From the NCBI GenBank assembly GCA_003584865.1, contig QVQE01000154.1, positions 1 to 38,922 of the forward strand: a stretch of DNA of 38,922 nucleotides. The letters run 5' to 3'. A program made the position numbers and the translations under genes. The notes under the pieces are model-generated. The model was not told the origin of the DNA and ran no database searches. It was given only the letters and a program-made list of their open reading frames with translations. The stretch is from Methylococcales bacterium. Its GTDB lineage: Bacteria > Pseudomonadota > Gammaproteobacteria > Methylococcales > Methylomonadaceae. Shown here piece after piece: positions 15,080-23,751 of this stretch (the first letter of the stretch is position 1; each line of letters starts with the position of its first letter).

Positions 15080-16975
15080 ATGAAAAATTCTAGGCTTATT
15101 CTTTTCTTATTGATCGTTGTTGCTGTCAACGGTTTGTTTTCCTGGTTATGTAATTTACCGCAGAATGCCGGGCCAGATGTCCCAGATGGCAAAATTAGCA
15201 GTTTCTCTTATGCACCTTTTCGTGAAGGACAGAGTCCATTAAGCAGGAAATTTCCTAGAGTCGATCAGATCGATGAAGATTTACACTTGTTAGCGGGTGA
15301 AACCTATTCAATACGAACTTACTCCAGTATGGATGGTATGGAAGAAGTGCCTGGTATTGCTCGTAAGTATGGTCTTAAGGTCATTCAAGGTGCCTGGATT
15401 GGCGGAACCGCGAAAAATAACGAAGCGGAAGTTAAGCAATTAATTAGATTAGCTAATGAATATCCTGATGTTATTACCCGGGTCATTGTGGGTAATGAAG
15501 TTCTACTCCGTGGAGAGCAAAAGCCCAATCAATTGATACACTATATTCGACAAGTCAAGCAGGCCATTAAACAACCGGTTTCTTATGCGGATGTTTGGTC
15601 ATTTTATCTGCGCTATCCTGAAGTTGTACAGGAGCTGGATTATTACACGGTGCATATTTTGCCTTACTGGGAAGATGAGCCGCTTAAAATTGATGAAACA
15701 ACTGCACGTATTGAAGAGAACTATTCAAAAATACGTGATGCCTTTCCCGCGAAACCGATTTTGATTGGTGAGACGGGGTGGCCAAGTGCCGGACGTCAAC
15801 GCGGCGCTGCCTTGCCCAGTGTCGTAAATGAAGCCAAGTTTATTCGATCTTTGGTGCAATTGGCTAACAAAAATGGCTTTGACTACAATATCGTTGAAGC
15901 TTTCAACCAGCCCTGGAAAAGTAAACTTGAAGGAGTTGTGGGTGCCAATTGGGGAGTTTATTCGGCAGATCGTGAGCGGGTTTTTCCGTTAACAGGGGAT
16001 GTCGTAGATAATCCAAAATGGTCGAAAAGAGTGTTGTTCGCTAGTTTCCTTACCCTGCTTGTAGTCAGCGTGCGATTGAAATCACTTCAGCAATTGACAT
16101 CGCTGCATCAACTCGTATTTTTAGGATTTACACAGTTACTCAGCGCGTTACTGGTTAACCAGATGGATAATTATTGGTATACCAGTTACAGCCTGATCGA
16201 ACGTTTTCATGTGCTTTTTATCGGTGGTTTAAGTCTATTACTGGGCGCAGCAATTCTGCAGCGAACACTGGAGTTATTAAGTGATAAATTAACTCAGATA
16301 ACGGGATTATGGATTCGTTATTTAGTGCTTGCGTTCGTTGCGGTCGCACTTTACAAATCACAATCTCTGGCGATGAGTGGACGCTATCTTAGCTTTCCTT
16401 ACCCACTGACCTCTGTTCCTGTCATAGGTATTATTGGCTTTATGCTGATCCGTTTTTTTGAAAAAGGACAGGATATAGCCACTGCCTTAGAGTTTAATGA
16501 TCTATTCGGCGCACGAGTATTTTCCGTGGGACGCACTAAAGCGATCAGTGTGGCGTTAGCGATTTTTGGTGTGATCTTAATTGGCATCGAAACGGTTTTT
16601 GTATTACAAAGCGCTAACTATGAAATCGCCTATCCCAATTTTTTCGCAAGAATGTACGAAGTATTTTTGGTGACGATCAATTATAACCAGCTATTAGGTT
16701 GGGCAATGCTGATTGGGGCTTTAATTATTCGTATACCCCTTCGAATATCTGCCTTCGTATTGGCTTTCATGCTGGGAGAGATTATCTTGGGTGAAACTTA
16801 TGCTTTCGTAATTCTGGATGATTTTGTCGATAATTACCCAAGTCTGGCTCAAAGATTTAGGTGGGGGTTTTACTATACAATCACCAATACTCAATTGTTG
16901 TCCTGGGTTGCGAGCGTGTTAGTATTGGCCGTCACTTTATGGGACTATAAGGAGCAGCAGGTTCATACTCATTAG
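15080..16975 (+). CDS. Membrane-anchored glycoside hydrolase family 17 protein
   Basis: 631 residues. An N-terminal signal-anchor (about 5-24) leads to a GH17 catalytic domain (about 41-320) and then a C-terminal half with about seven hydrophobic spans. Catalytic residues are visible: acid/base E140 in 'RVIVGNEVLLRG' and nucleophile E231 in 'ILIGETGWPSAGRQRG'. GH17 enzymes cleave or transglycosylate beta-1,3-glucans. Bacterial members with membrane parts act on periplasmic or exported beta-glucans, often beside a GT2 synthase as in NdvB-like systems. No glucan synthase is adjacent here. The domain faces the periplasm. The gene is divergent from the AraC-type regulator. The ribosome site is weak. 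Confidence 0.88.
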   Translation: MKNSRLILFLLIVVAVNGLFSWLCNLPQNAGPDVPDGKISSFSYAPFREGQSPLSRKFPRVDQIDEDLHLLAGETYSIRTYSSMDGMEEVPGIARKYGLKVIQGAWIGGTAKNNEAEVKQLIRLANEYPDVITRVIVGNEVLLRGEQKPNQLIHYIRQVKQAIKQPVSYADVWSFYLRYPEVVQELDYYTVHILPYWEDEPLKIDETTARIEENYSKIRDAFPAKPILIGETGWPSAGRQRGAALPSVVNEAKFIRSLVQLANKNGFDYNIVEAFNQPWKSKLEGVVGANWGVYSADRERVFPLTGDVVDNPKWSKRVLFASFLTLLVVSVRLKSLQQLTSLHQLVFLGFTQLLSALLVNQMDNYWYTSYSLIERFHVLFIGGLSLLLGAAILQRTLELLSDKLTQITGLWIRYLVLAFVAVALYKSQSLAMSGRYLSFPYPLTSVPVIGIIGFMLIRFFEKGQDIATALEFNDLFGARVFSVGRTKAISVALAIFGVILIGIETVFVLQSANYEIAYPNFFARMYEVFLVTINYNQLLGWAMLIGALIIRIPLRISAFVLAFMLGEIILGETYAFVILDDFVDNYPSLAQRFRWGFYYTITNTQLLSWVASVLVLAVTLWDYKEQQVHTH

Positions 16976-17143
16976 CATTAAAATCGAGATTAACAGATAA
17001 GCTAAATAAGTTGCAAAAAACATCCTTATCTTTGTCTGGTTTTAGTTTTATGTGTGATAAAGCTGTCATATTTGCTGTGTTACAATGCAGAGCGTTAAGT
17101 TTGATAATGTTTAACTGCTTAAGTGAAGAATTAATAAAGTTAT

Positions 17144-18103
17144 ATGGATAGTTGTCAATACCCCTTTGATCCTAGTTATGGCTATTCGCTTGGGCAATTG
17201 CTTGAGGTAAAAGCGCAAAAAGAGCCTAAAGATTTTGATATGTTTTGGCAGTTGCGTTATCAGAATGCTTTAGAACTTGAGCCATTACCACAGACAAAAA
17301 TAATATCTGAAAATAAATTCGGTTGGCGGGTATTTGAAATCAACTATAATTCAGTGGGTGATTTTCCTATTCGAGGGTGGTTATTGTTGCCAAGTTCGGG
17401 TGAAGTGAAACGAGGGTTTATTGTTGGGCATGGTTATGGTGGGCGCGATGGCCCCGACTTTCATTTTCCATTTAAAGATGCCGCGTTGTTTTTTCCCTGT
17501 TTTCGAGGTCTGGGACAGAGTGCATCTCCTTTTATTTCTTCGGATCCTTATTGGCATGTATTACATAATATAGATGATAAAGATCGTTATATTATTGGAG
17601 GCTGTGTTGAAGATGCATGGTTAGCAGTGAGTGCCTTATTAGTGTTGTTTCCACACCTTGCAGGATGCCTGGGTTACATGGGAATCAGCTTTGGAGGGGG
17701 GATTGGCGCTTTAGCGCTGGCTTATGAAACTCGCATTAGTAAAGCCCATTTGAATGTGCCTACTTTTGGTTATCAGTCTTTGCGTTTAAAATTAGCGACT
17801 AATGGCAGTGCTAACAGTGTTCAAAAATACTATTTGACGCATAAAAAGCAAGTCCTGACGGTTTTGCGTTACTACGACGCCGCTTTTTCAGCAAAGCGGA
17901 TTAAGATACCGATGCACTGCGCCTGCGCAAAATTTGATCCCTGTGTTGCCCCTCCTGGACAGTTTGCAATATTTAATGCTTTGTCCTGCGAAAAATACTT
18001 GTTTGTCTTAGAGGCCGGGCATCACCAGTATTCTAATCAAGTTCAGCAAGACTGCGCGTTGATGCTCGAACTCGATGCTTTTTTTGCCTCATTAGGTAGT
18101 TAA
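17144..18103 (+). CDS. Acetyl xylan esterase/cephalosporin-C deacetylase family hydrolase
   Basis: The 319-residue alpha/beta hydrolase of the AXE1 family (carbohydrate esterase 7-like) removes acetyl groups from saccharides or related compounds. Seen: the N-terminal helix 'DFDMFWQLRYQNAL', 'PIRGWLLLPSSG', the oxyanion region 'IVGHGYGGRDG', 'PCFRGLGQSASPF', nucleophile S182 in 'GYMGISFGGGIGA', acid D265 in 'CAKFDPCVAP' and catalytic His at 293-294 in 'EAGHHQYSN'. No signal peptide is seen, so it is probably cytoplasmic. It is 60 bases upstream of a second esterase gene and likely co-transcribed with it. The natural substrate is unknown; with GH17 nearby, an acetylated polysaccharide is a reasonable guess only. 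Confidence 0.88.
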   Translation: MDSCQYPFDPSYGYSLGQLLEVKAQKEPKDFDMFWQLRYQNALELEPLPQTKIISENKFGWRVFEINYNSVGDFPIRGWLLLPSSGEVKRGFIVGHGYGGRDGPDFHFPFKDAALFFPCFRGLGQSASPFISSDPYWHVLHNIDDKDRYIIGGCVEDAWLAVSALLVLFPHLAGCLGYMGISFGGGIGALALAYETRISKAHLNVPTFGYQSLRLKLATNGSANSVQKYYLTHKKQVLTVLRYYDAAFSAKRIKIPMHCACAKFDPCVAPPGQFAIFNALSCEKYLFVLEAGHHQYSNQVQQDCALMLELDAFFASLGS

Positions 18104-18163
18104 CACGGTCAGATAGATGTTAATGTTTAGAATCATTTCAGTAAAAAGAAGATAGGAAACCCG

Positions 18164-18892
18164 ATGAATCGCGAGTATCACAAATGGTGGAGTCCTCGGT
18201 TGCAGCGCGATATGGAGTTATTGGTGTTCGGTCATGCGGGTGCCAAGGTGCTGGTTTTTCCATCACGTTTTGGGCGTTTCTATGAGTATGAAAAACTGGG
18301 GCTTGTCGGGTCTTTGAAAGACAAAATTCAGCAGGGTCATTTACAACTTTATTGTGTGGATAGCATTGATGCGGAAAGTCTTTATTGTCGATGGGCGCAC
18401 CCCACTGGGCGTATTTCTCGGCATATCCAGTTTGAAGGTTATATACTAAATGAGGTAATCCCCTTCATGCATGATAAAAATCCGCATGAGTGTGTTATTT
18501 CTCACGGCTTGAGTTTAGGCGCTTTTCATGCTGCGAATATCGCTTTTAGACATCCTGAGTTATTTAAAAAGTTAGTGGCATTTTCAGGACGTTATGATCT
18601 GACGCTAAGCGTAGAGTTTTTTGATGATCTTTTTGATGGCTTCTATAATGAAGATATTTATTTTCATACCCCCAGCCATTTTTTACCTAATCTTGATTGT
18701 TCCAAGCGTTTATGCAAATTAAGAGAAATGGATATTATTTTAGTTATTGGTCGAGAAGATCCTTTTTTACATAATAACCAGGAACTGAGCGCAATACTGC
18801 ATAAAAAAGATATCAATCATCAATTGTTAGTTTGGGATCACAGAGCTCACAGCGGCTACTATTGGCGGCGCATGGCGGCACTTTATGTTTGA
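18164..18892 (+). CDS. Esterase-D-like alpha/beta hydrolase
   Basis: 242 residues, putative esterase family. Seen: the N-terminal strand 'MELLVFGHAGAKVLVFPSRFGRFYEYE', the nucleophile elbow 'SHGLSLGAFHA' with S117, the late acid in 'VIGREDPFLHN' and the catalytic His in 'WDHRAHSGYYW'. The family resembles small cytoplasmic esterases annotated beside polysaccharide or peptide genes. The substrate is unknown. The ribosome site AGGAA lies 7 bases before the ATG. The stop codon lies in the first copy of an 11-bp tandem repeat, so changes in repeat number would not alter the protein beyond its last residues. Confidence 0.75.
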   Translation: MNREYHKWWSPRLQRDMELLVFGHAGAKVLVFPSRFGRFYEYEKLGLVGSLKDKIQQGHLQLYCVDSIDAESLYCRWAHPTGRISRHIQFEGYILNEVIPFMHDKNPHECVISHGLSLGAFHAANIAFRHPELFKKLVAFSGRYDLTLSVEFFDDLFDGFYNEDIYFHTPSHFLPNLDCSKRLCKLREMDIILVIGREDPFLHNNQELSAILHKKDINHQLLVWDHRAHSGYYWRRMAALYV

Positions 18893-18948
18893 ATTATGTT
18901 TGAATTATGTTTGAATTATGTTTGAATTATGTTTGAATTATGTTTGAA
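18883..18948. repeat. Six perfect copies of an 11-bp tandem repeat
   Basis: The unit TTATGTTTGAA repeats six times without a mismatch from 18883 to 18948. The first copy includes the last codons and stop of the esterase gene. The array ends about 95 bases before the rpsF promoter -10. With 11 bp per unit, close to one helical turn, the T-rich stretches fall on the same face of the DNA. Perfect identity implies recent slippage. Confidence 0.95.
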
Positions 18949-19017
18949 TAATAGTCGGAAGATAAGCCGTATTGATCAATGTTATTTAGTTATTAGTTCG
19001 CTTGTTATCAGATAGTG

Positions 19018-19046
19018 TTATGAAATATCAAAAAAATCTTTATAAT
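19018..19046 (+). promoter_or_regulatory. Probable sigma-70 promoter of the rpsF operon
   Basis: A perfect TATAAT lies at 19041-19046, with TTATGA at 19018-19023 as a weak -35, 17 bases apart. A start near 19053 would give a leader of about 80 nt. The GC-rich bases just after the -10 (CGCGG) resemble the discriminator of stringently controlled ribosomal promoters. Confidence 0.6.
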
Positions 19047-19071
19047 ACGCGGTTCAACGGAGCATCCCGCT

Positions 19072-19131
19072 CCTCCTTGCTTTACCTTCTTTTTAAGACA
19101 GAGAAGGGAGGCTTAACCGAAAGGAAAAATA
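19072..19131 (+). promoter_or_regulatory. Structured rpsF leader, possible S6:S18 autoregulatory site
   Basis: In the predicted 5' leader, CCTCC at 19072-19076 can pair with GGAGG at 19107-19111, enclosing an inner stem of CTTCT 19086-19090 with AGAAG 19102-19106. A CCG follows at 19117-19119 just before the ribosome site AAGGAA. Many bacteria have an rpsF leader RNA bound by the S6:S18 complex through a CCG in a bulge, which represses the operon. The pairing is visible, but the match to that motif is my inference and not verified. Confidence 0.35.
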
Positions 19132-19596
19132 ATGCGACATTATGAAATTGTCTTTTTAGTCCATCCGGATCAATCTGCGCAGGTTCCCTCAATGATTGAT
19201 CGTTACAAGTCAACTATTGAAGCCGCTTCAGGCAAAATTCACCGTTTGGAAGATTGGGGTCGTAGACACCTCGCTTATCCTATTAGAAAAGTTCACAAAG
19301 CACATTACGTGTTAATGAATGTAGAAGTTGATCAAGCAACATTAGAAGAATTGGAAAGTGGTTTCCGTTTTAATGACGCTATTTTACGTAGTCTGACTTT
19401 ATCGCTAAAAGTAGCCATTACTGAACCGTCTGTTATTGCAACATCGACCGCTGAAGAAAATAAAGCGGCTGAATCTCGTGCAAGAGATGCCGCTGCCAGA
19501 GAAGCTGTAATAGTTCCTGCTACAGGTGATGTTGATTTAGATGATGTTGATTTAGACGATGTCGATTTTGACGCTGACGATATCATCGTTGATTAA
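19132..19596 (+). CDS. rpsF: 30S ribosomal protein S6, with acidic repeat tail
   Basis: The 154-residue small-subunit protein S6 binds S18 in the platform of the 30S subunit. The family start '[15 protein letters not shown]' is followed by '[27 protein letters not shown]' and 'HYVLMNVEV'. The core ends near residue 100. A tail of about 50 residues follows: an Ala/Glu-rich part, then three tandem copies of a DVDLD-type pentapeptide (15-bp DNA repeat at 19528-19572) and more acid. In E. coli an acidic tail is added to S6 after translation by RimK as glutamates; here a similar charge is encoded. It is the first gene of rpsF-rpsR-DUF2232-rplI. A ribosome site AAGGAA precedes the ATG. Confidence 0.97.
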   Translation: MRHYEIVFLVHPDQSAQVPSMIDRYKSTIEAASGKIHRLEDWGRRHLAYPIRKVHKAHYVLMNVEVDQATLEELESGFRFNDAILRSLTLSLKVAITEPSVIATSTAEENKAAESRARDAAAREAVIVPATGDVDLDDVDLDDVDFDADDIIVD

Positions 19597-19628
19597 ACTT
19601 TTTAACTTATTGGATTACGGAAACTATT

Positions 19629-19856
19629 ATGGCACGTAACATTAGACGCAAAAAATTCTGCCGATTCAGTGCAGAGGGTGGTACAGAGATCGATTATAAA
19701 GATCTTGATTTATTAAGCGATTACATCACTGAGACCGGAAAAATTGTTCCTAGTCGCATCACTGGAACCAGTGCCAAGTATCAAAGACAATTATGTGTTG
19801 CTATTAAACGTGCGCGTTTTATTGCTTTGCTACCGTTCTGCGACGCACACAAATAA
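19629..19856 (+). CDS. rpsR: 30S ribosomal protein S18
   Basis: The 75-residue protein binds S6 and 16S rRNA in the platform of the 30S subunit. The N-terminal '[12 protein letters not shown]' region, '[21 protein letters not shown]' and the basic core '[20 protein letters not shown]' are family hallmarks, and length is normal. The gene lies 32 bases after rpsF. The primosomal priB gene found between rpsF and rpsR in enterobacteria is missing, as in many other gammaproteobacteria. Confidence 0.98.
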   Translation: MARNIRRKKFCRFSAEGGTEIDYKDLDLLSDYITETGKIVPSRITGTSAKYQRQLCVAIKRARFIALLPFCDAHK

Positions 19857-19883
19857 TAAAATAATAGTCTGACGGGAGAGGCG

Positions 19884-20786
19884 GTGAATTTTATAGCGAC
19901 TTATATAATGCGAGGTAGAATGCAAGCCATGATAGTGGCTTCATCACTTGCTTTATTGTCCCTAATAATGCCTCCCGTGAGTATCATAAGTTCTGCCACA
20001 GTGGCGCTTGTCACTTTAAGGCTGGGCGCATTCGAAGGGTTAATTATTTTAGGATGGTCTGCTTTAGCAGCCAGTCTATTAGTATTCTTTGCAACAGGTA
20101 ATTTTCAGTTCGCATTTCTATATGTGATGATTTTGTGGTTGCCTGTCTGGTTAATTTCAATCGTTTTAAGAGAGAGTCGACGTTTATCGCTGGCTATTGA
20201 AATTGCTGTATCGGTTGGCATACTCGGGGTTATAGGCTTTTATCTGTATAGTTCTGAACCTGCCGGGATGTGGAGTGCGGTGCTTGAACAGATGATTCCA
20301 GTCGATGTACCGATGGCTGAAATCCAGGATAAAATAAATATTCTTGTTCATTATATGACTGGAATAGTTGCAGCAGGCACTGTATTGGGTTTGTTGTTCG
20401 GACTATTTTTAGGTCGATGGTGGCAAGCGAATCTGTTTAATCCAGGGGGCTTTAAGCAAGAGTACTTATTAATATCTACTAAGACCTGGTTATCAATAGC
20501 AAGTGTCGCCATAGTCGGTGTTGCTTTAGTCTCCTCGGGTGAAGTGTCTGAAATAGCTTGGAATATTAGCATCTTGCTGTTTATATTGTATACAGTTACA
20601 GGAACGTCCGTATTACACACCTATTTTGCAACATTTAAGTTAGGGCGTTATATGGTGCCAATGCTTTATATAACCCTATTTTTGATGCCCCATTTGATGT
20701 TGCTTGTTGTCGTAGTGGGTGTGAGTGATCCGTGGCTGGACTTACGAAAAATAAAATCGAATCAACATACGCCTAATGGCGTATAA
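19884..20786 (+). CDS. DUF2232 family membrane protein
   Basis: The 300-residue multi-pass inner-membrane protein has about eight hydrophobic spans. It begins with GTG at 19884, preceded by GGGAGAG. Proteins of this type sit between rpsR and rplI in many gammaproteobacteria. Some (YybS-like) are described as S-component-like membrane proteins, but the substrate is unknown. No catalytic motif is seen. The position inside a ribosomal protein operon (27 bases after rpsR and 36 before rplI) is the main clue to identity. Confidence 0.75.
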   Translation: MNFIATYIMRGRMQAMIVASSLALLSLIMPPVSIISSATVALVTLRLGAFEGLIILGWSALAASLLVFFATGNFQFAFLYVMILWLPVWLISIVLRESRRLSLAIEIAVSVGILGVIGFYLYSSEPAGMWSAVLEQMIPVDVPMAEIQDKINILVHYMTGIVAAGTVLGLLFGLFLGRWWQANLFNPGGFKQEYLLISTKTWLSIASVAIVGVALVSSGEVSEIAWNISILLFILYTVTGTSVLHTYFATFKLGRYMVPMLYITLFLMPHLMLLVVVVGVSDPWLDLRKIKSNQHTPNGV

Positions 20787-20822
20787 ATAATCGGCTAATA
20801 ACCGAAAGGTGAGGATTAAAAG

Positions 20823-21272
20823 ATGGAAGTTATTCTTCTTGAAAAGATAGCAAATTTGGGTAACCTAGGTGATAAGGTCACTATTAAAAATGGTTACGGC
20901 AGAAACTATCTGGTACCACAAGGTAAAGCGGTTCCTGCAACCGTTATTAAAATAGCTGAATTTGAAGCGCGTCGTGTAGAACTTGAACAAGCTGCGCAAG
21001 ACAGATTGGCTGTGGCTCAAAAATTGGGTAATGAATTGGGCAAATTGCAAATCGTTATCGCTCATAAAGCAGGTGACGAAGGTAGACTGTTTGGTTCCAT
21101 CGGCACTCATAACATTGCTGAAGCGATTACTGCTGCGGGTATTGCCATCGAAAAACATCAAATTCGTTTGCCACACGGCACTATTCGTCACTTAGGTGAC
21201 TATGCTATTGACATCAATCTGCATTCTGATGTTATTGTAACTCTGACTATTAAAGTTACTGCAGAAGCATAA
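20823..21272 (+). CDS. rplI: 50S ribosomal protein L9
   Basis: The 149-residue large-subunit protein binds 23S rRNA near the L1 stalk with its N-domain. The hallmark 'VILLEKIANLGNLGDKVTIKNGYGRNYLVPQGKA' region occupies residues 3-37. A long connecting helix follows, then the C-terminal domain with 'GRLFGSIGTHNIAEAI'. Length is normal. A ribosome site (AAAGGTGAGG) precedes the ATG. It is the last gene of the rpsF operon, and a long inverted repeat follows it. Confidence 0.98.
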   Translation: MEVILLEKIANLGNLGDKVTIKNGYGRNYLVPQGKAVPATVIKIAEFEARRVELEQAAQDRLAVAQKLGNELGKLQIVIAHKAGDEGRLFGSIGTHNIAEAITAAGIAIEKHQIRLPHGTIRHLGDYAIDINLHSDVIVTLTIKVTAEA

Positions 21273-21278
21273 TTTATA

Positions 21279-21344
21279 AAACGCAAGGTTGTAAGGTGTA
21301 AGCGTTTAGCTTTTTAAATCTTATACCTTGAATCTTGCGGTTTT
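21279..21344 (+). terminator. Terminator-like stem after rplI
   Basis: An interrupted stem combines CGCAAG (21282-21287) with CTTGCG (21334-21339) and TAAGGTGTAAG (21292-21302) with a matching segment starting CTTATACCTT at 21320. GTTTT follows. It fits a terminator for the rpsF operon, just before waaA. Confidence 0.6.
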
Positions 21345-21349
21345 AAACC

Positions 21350-22615
21350 ATGCGATTTTTCTATACCAGTCTATTTTATCTTTTAGTTCCTTTCATACTG
21401 TTGCGCCTGCTTTGGCGTAGTATTAAAGCTCCTGTCTATCGAGAGCGATGGCGAGAACGGTTTGCTTTATATCATCAAAAATTTCCCTGTAACGTTATTT
21501 GGTTTCATGCGGTCTCAGTGGGTGAGTCTGAGGCTTTATTTCCGTTGCTTCGACAAATACAAAACCAATATCCCGACACTCGGCTTTTAGTAACAACCAC
21601 GACTCCAACAGGATCGGCGCGGGTAAAGGTAGTCATGCAAGATAGCGTGACCCATGTTTATCTTCCGTATGATATGCCGGATACTATCAATCGCTTCATC
21701 CGCTGTTTTAGGCCGAAGTTGGCGGTGATTATGGAAACCGAAATCTGGCCGAATCTGTTTGCTGGGTGTGCTGCCAATGCCATCCCTTTATATCTGATTA
21801 ATGCGCGTTTATCAGAAAAGTCCGCGCGTGGTTATCAAAAAATTTCCAGCCTGGTTCATCCTACCTTGAGCCATGTCAATATGATTGCCGCTCAAACCGA
21901 AGAAGATGCACAGCGCTTTATCAGCATTGGTGCAAAAGCTGAAAAAGTAAAAACTTTAGGCAATATAAAGTTTGATATCAATGTGTCTGCTGACATTATT
22001 GAAGACGGGACCCGGTTAAGACAGGCGTTATTTTCTAAGCGTTTCGTCTGGGTGATTGCAAGTACTCATAAAGATGAAGAAGCCTTGTTTTTGGATATTT
22101 ATAAGGATATTAAGGCGCGGATACCTGAATTATTAATGCTGGTAGTGCCTAGACACCCTGAACGTTTTACTGAGGTTAAGCGACTGTGTGAACAACAGGA
22201 ATTAAAGGTAGTGAGTCGCACAACGGGGATAGCGGTTTCTGATGAAGTCGATATTTATCTGGTTGATACCATGGGTGAGTTAAAGACTATGTATGCCGCC
22301 TCTGATGTGGCTTTTGTGGGTGGCAGTATGGTGCCTACCGGAGGGCATAACATATTAGAAGCTTCGGCTGTTGGAATCCCGGTGCTGTTTGGCCCGTACA
22401 TGAATAATTTCAAAGAGATTGCTAAAGGGGTATTAAAGCAGCAGGCAGCTATTCAATGCCAAGATAAAGCCGCAGTGGTTAAAGCTATTTTGACCTTACA
22501 TCAGCAACCGGCTGAGCGCTTGGTATTGGTAGAAAACGGTAAGCGATTTCTTAAGCAAAATCAGGGAGCTATCGCCAGAATTTTTGCAATGCTTGAGCCG
22601 ATCATTCGAGCATGA
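21350..22615 (+). CDS. waaA: 3-deoxy-D-manno-octulosonic acid (Kdo) transferase
   Basis: The 421-residue GT30 enzyme adds Kdo to lipid IVA in lipopolysaccharide inner-core synthesis at the cytoplasmic face of the inner membrane. The N-terminal anchor (about 4-20) is followed by family blocks: 'WFHAVSVGESEALFPLL', 'TTTTPTGSARV', 'VIMETEIWPNLF', 'NARLSEKSARGYQKI', and in the C-domain 'VPRHPERF', 'FVGGSMVPTGGHNILE' and 'GPYMNNFKEIA'. Length is normal. The ATG is directly behind the rplI terminator. Confidence 0.96.
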   Translation: MRFFYTSLFYLLVPFILLRLLWRSIKAPVYRERWRERFALYHQKFPCNVIWFHAVSVGESEALFPLLRQIQNQYPDTRLLVTTTTPTGSARVKVVMQDSVTHVYLPYDMPDTINRFIRCFRPKLAVIMETEIWPNLFAGCAANAIPLYLINARLSEKSARGYQKISSLVHPTLSHVNMIAAQTEEDAQRFISIGAKAEKVKTLGNIKFDINVSADIIEDGTRLRQALFSKRFVWVIASTHKDEEALFLDIYKDIKARIPELLMLVVPRHPERFTEVKRLCEQQELKVVSRTTGIAVSDEVDIYLVDTMGELKTMYAASDVAFVGGSMVPTGGHNILEASAVGIPVLFGPYMNNFKEIAKGVLKQQAAIQCQDKAAVVKAILTLHQQPAERLVLVENGKRFLKQNQGAIARIFAMLEPIIRA

Positions 22616-22697
22616 CATTGCAGCGTACCCTATCGGGGAGATTTTATTTTTTGAAAGTTACCTTACGGTATCCTCTATTTTTAAACACAAAGGTGTT

Positions 22698-23741
22698 ATG
22701 AGTAAACAAAGAAAAGCAGTCGCATTAATTTCGGGTGGGTTAGATTCGATGCTAGCAGCAAAAGTCATCATGGAACAGGGTGTTCATGTTGAAGGCATTA
22801 ACTTTTTCACTGGTTTTTGCGTCGAAGGGCATACTCACGCCATTCGTGAGCACAACAGCACGAAGCCTAATCGTAATAATGCCTTATGGGTTGCAGAACA
22901 ATTAGGCATAAAACTGCATATCGTCGATGTGATTGAAGAATATAAAAAGGTCTTGATTAATCCCAAACATGGCTATGGGACGCACATGAATCCTTGCTTA
23001 GACTGCAAGATTTTTATGGTGAATAAGGCCAAGCAATGGATTGTCGAAAACGGTTTTGACTTTATTATTACCGGTGAAGTGATTGGGCAACGACCGATGT
23101 CGCAAACAAAATCAAAAATGCCAATTGTGTCTAAACAATCCGGGGCTGATGATTTATTATTGCGTCCCATGTGTGCTAAAAATTTACCGGCAACCCTTCC
23201 GGAAATTGAAGGTTGGGTAGATAGAGAAAAGCTTTGTAGTATTACCGGACGGTCACGTAAACCTCAAATGGAGATGGCCAAGCACTTTGGCATTGAAGAT
23301 TATTCGCAACCTGCGGGTGGCTGCTGTTTTCTGACGGATAAGTTCTATTCTGCAAAACTGGTTGACCTATGGAAAGCACAAGGGTCTAAAGATTACGAAT
23401 TAGATGATATTATGCTCTTAAAAGTGGGGCGGCATATTAGACCTAAAGCCCATTTTAAATTGGTTATAGCCAGAGAAGAGGGTGAGGGACGCTTTTTACA
23501 AGGGTATAAAAAAGACTTTATAAGCCTGTATTGCTCCAGTCATCCTGGGCCTTTAGCCTTAATTGATGGTGAATTGTCTGCTGAAGATATTTATTTTTCA
23601 GCTAGAGTTGTAGCTCGTTATGGACAAGGCCGAGACGCAGAGCAAGTGGATATTACGGTCACTGAGAAAGACGGCTCAGAGAGAGTGATACAGGTTAAGC
23701 CTTTTACCAAAGACGAAGTGCCTAATGAATGGCATGTGTAA
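22698..23741 (+). CDS. PP-loop ATPase of the MnmA/ThiI-related tRNA thiolation type with C-terminal RNA-binding-like domain
   Basis: The 347-residue protein starts at ATG 22698 with AAGGTG just upstream. An in-frame ATG at 22584 lies inside waaA and is unlikely. The N-terminal PP-loop is 'ALISGGLDSMLAAKV', which activates a tRNA base by adenylation in MnmA/ThiI-like enzymes. Possible sulfur-handling or metal-binding Cys are in 'NPCLDCKIFM' and 'PAGGCCFLTDK'. The C-terminal part ('LLKVGRHIRPKAHFKLVIAR' through 'FSARVVARYGQG') resembles the NFACT-R-type RNA-binding domain found in this subgroup. Such proteins are often misnamed tRNA methyltransferases. The next gene is a TusA-like sulfur carrier 10 bases on, which supports a sulfur-transfer job. 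The modified base is unknown. Confidence 0.75.
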   Translation: MSKQRKAVALISGGLDSMLAAKVIMEQGVHVEGINFFTGFCVEGHTHAIREHNSTKPNRNNALWVAEQLGIKLHIVDVIEEYKKVLINPKHGYGTHMNPCLDCKIFMVNKAKQWIVENGFDFIITGEVIGQRPMSQTKSKMPIVSKQSGADDLLLRPMCAKNLPATLPEIEGWVDREKLCSITGRSRKPQMEMAKHFGIEDYSQPAGGCCFLTDKFYSAKLVDLWKAQGSKDYELDDIMLLKVGRHIRPKAHFKLVIAREEGEGRFLQGYKKDFISLYCSSHPGPLALIDGELSAEDIYFSARVVARYGQGRDAEQVDITVTEKDGSERVIQVKPFTKDEVPNEWHV

Positions 23742-23751
23742 ACAATAGACG

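Noticed and set aside
22584-22697. N-terminal extension of the PP-loop gene
   Set aside because: It would begin inside waaA. The ATG at 22698 has AAGGTG and leads straight into the PP-loop.
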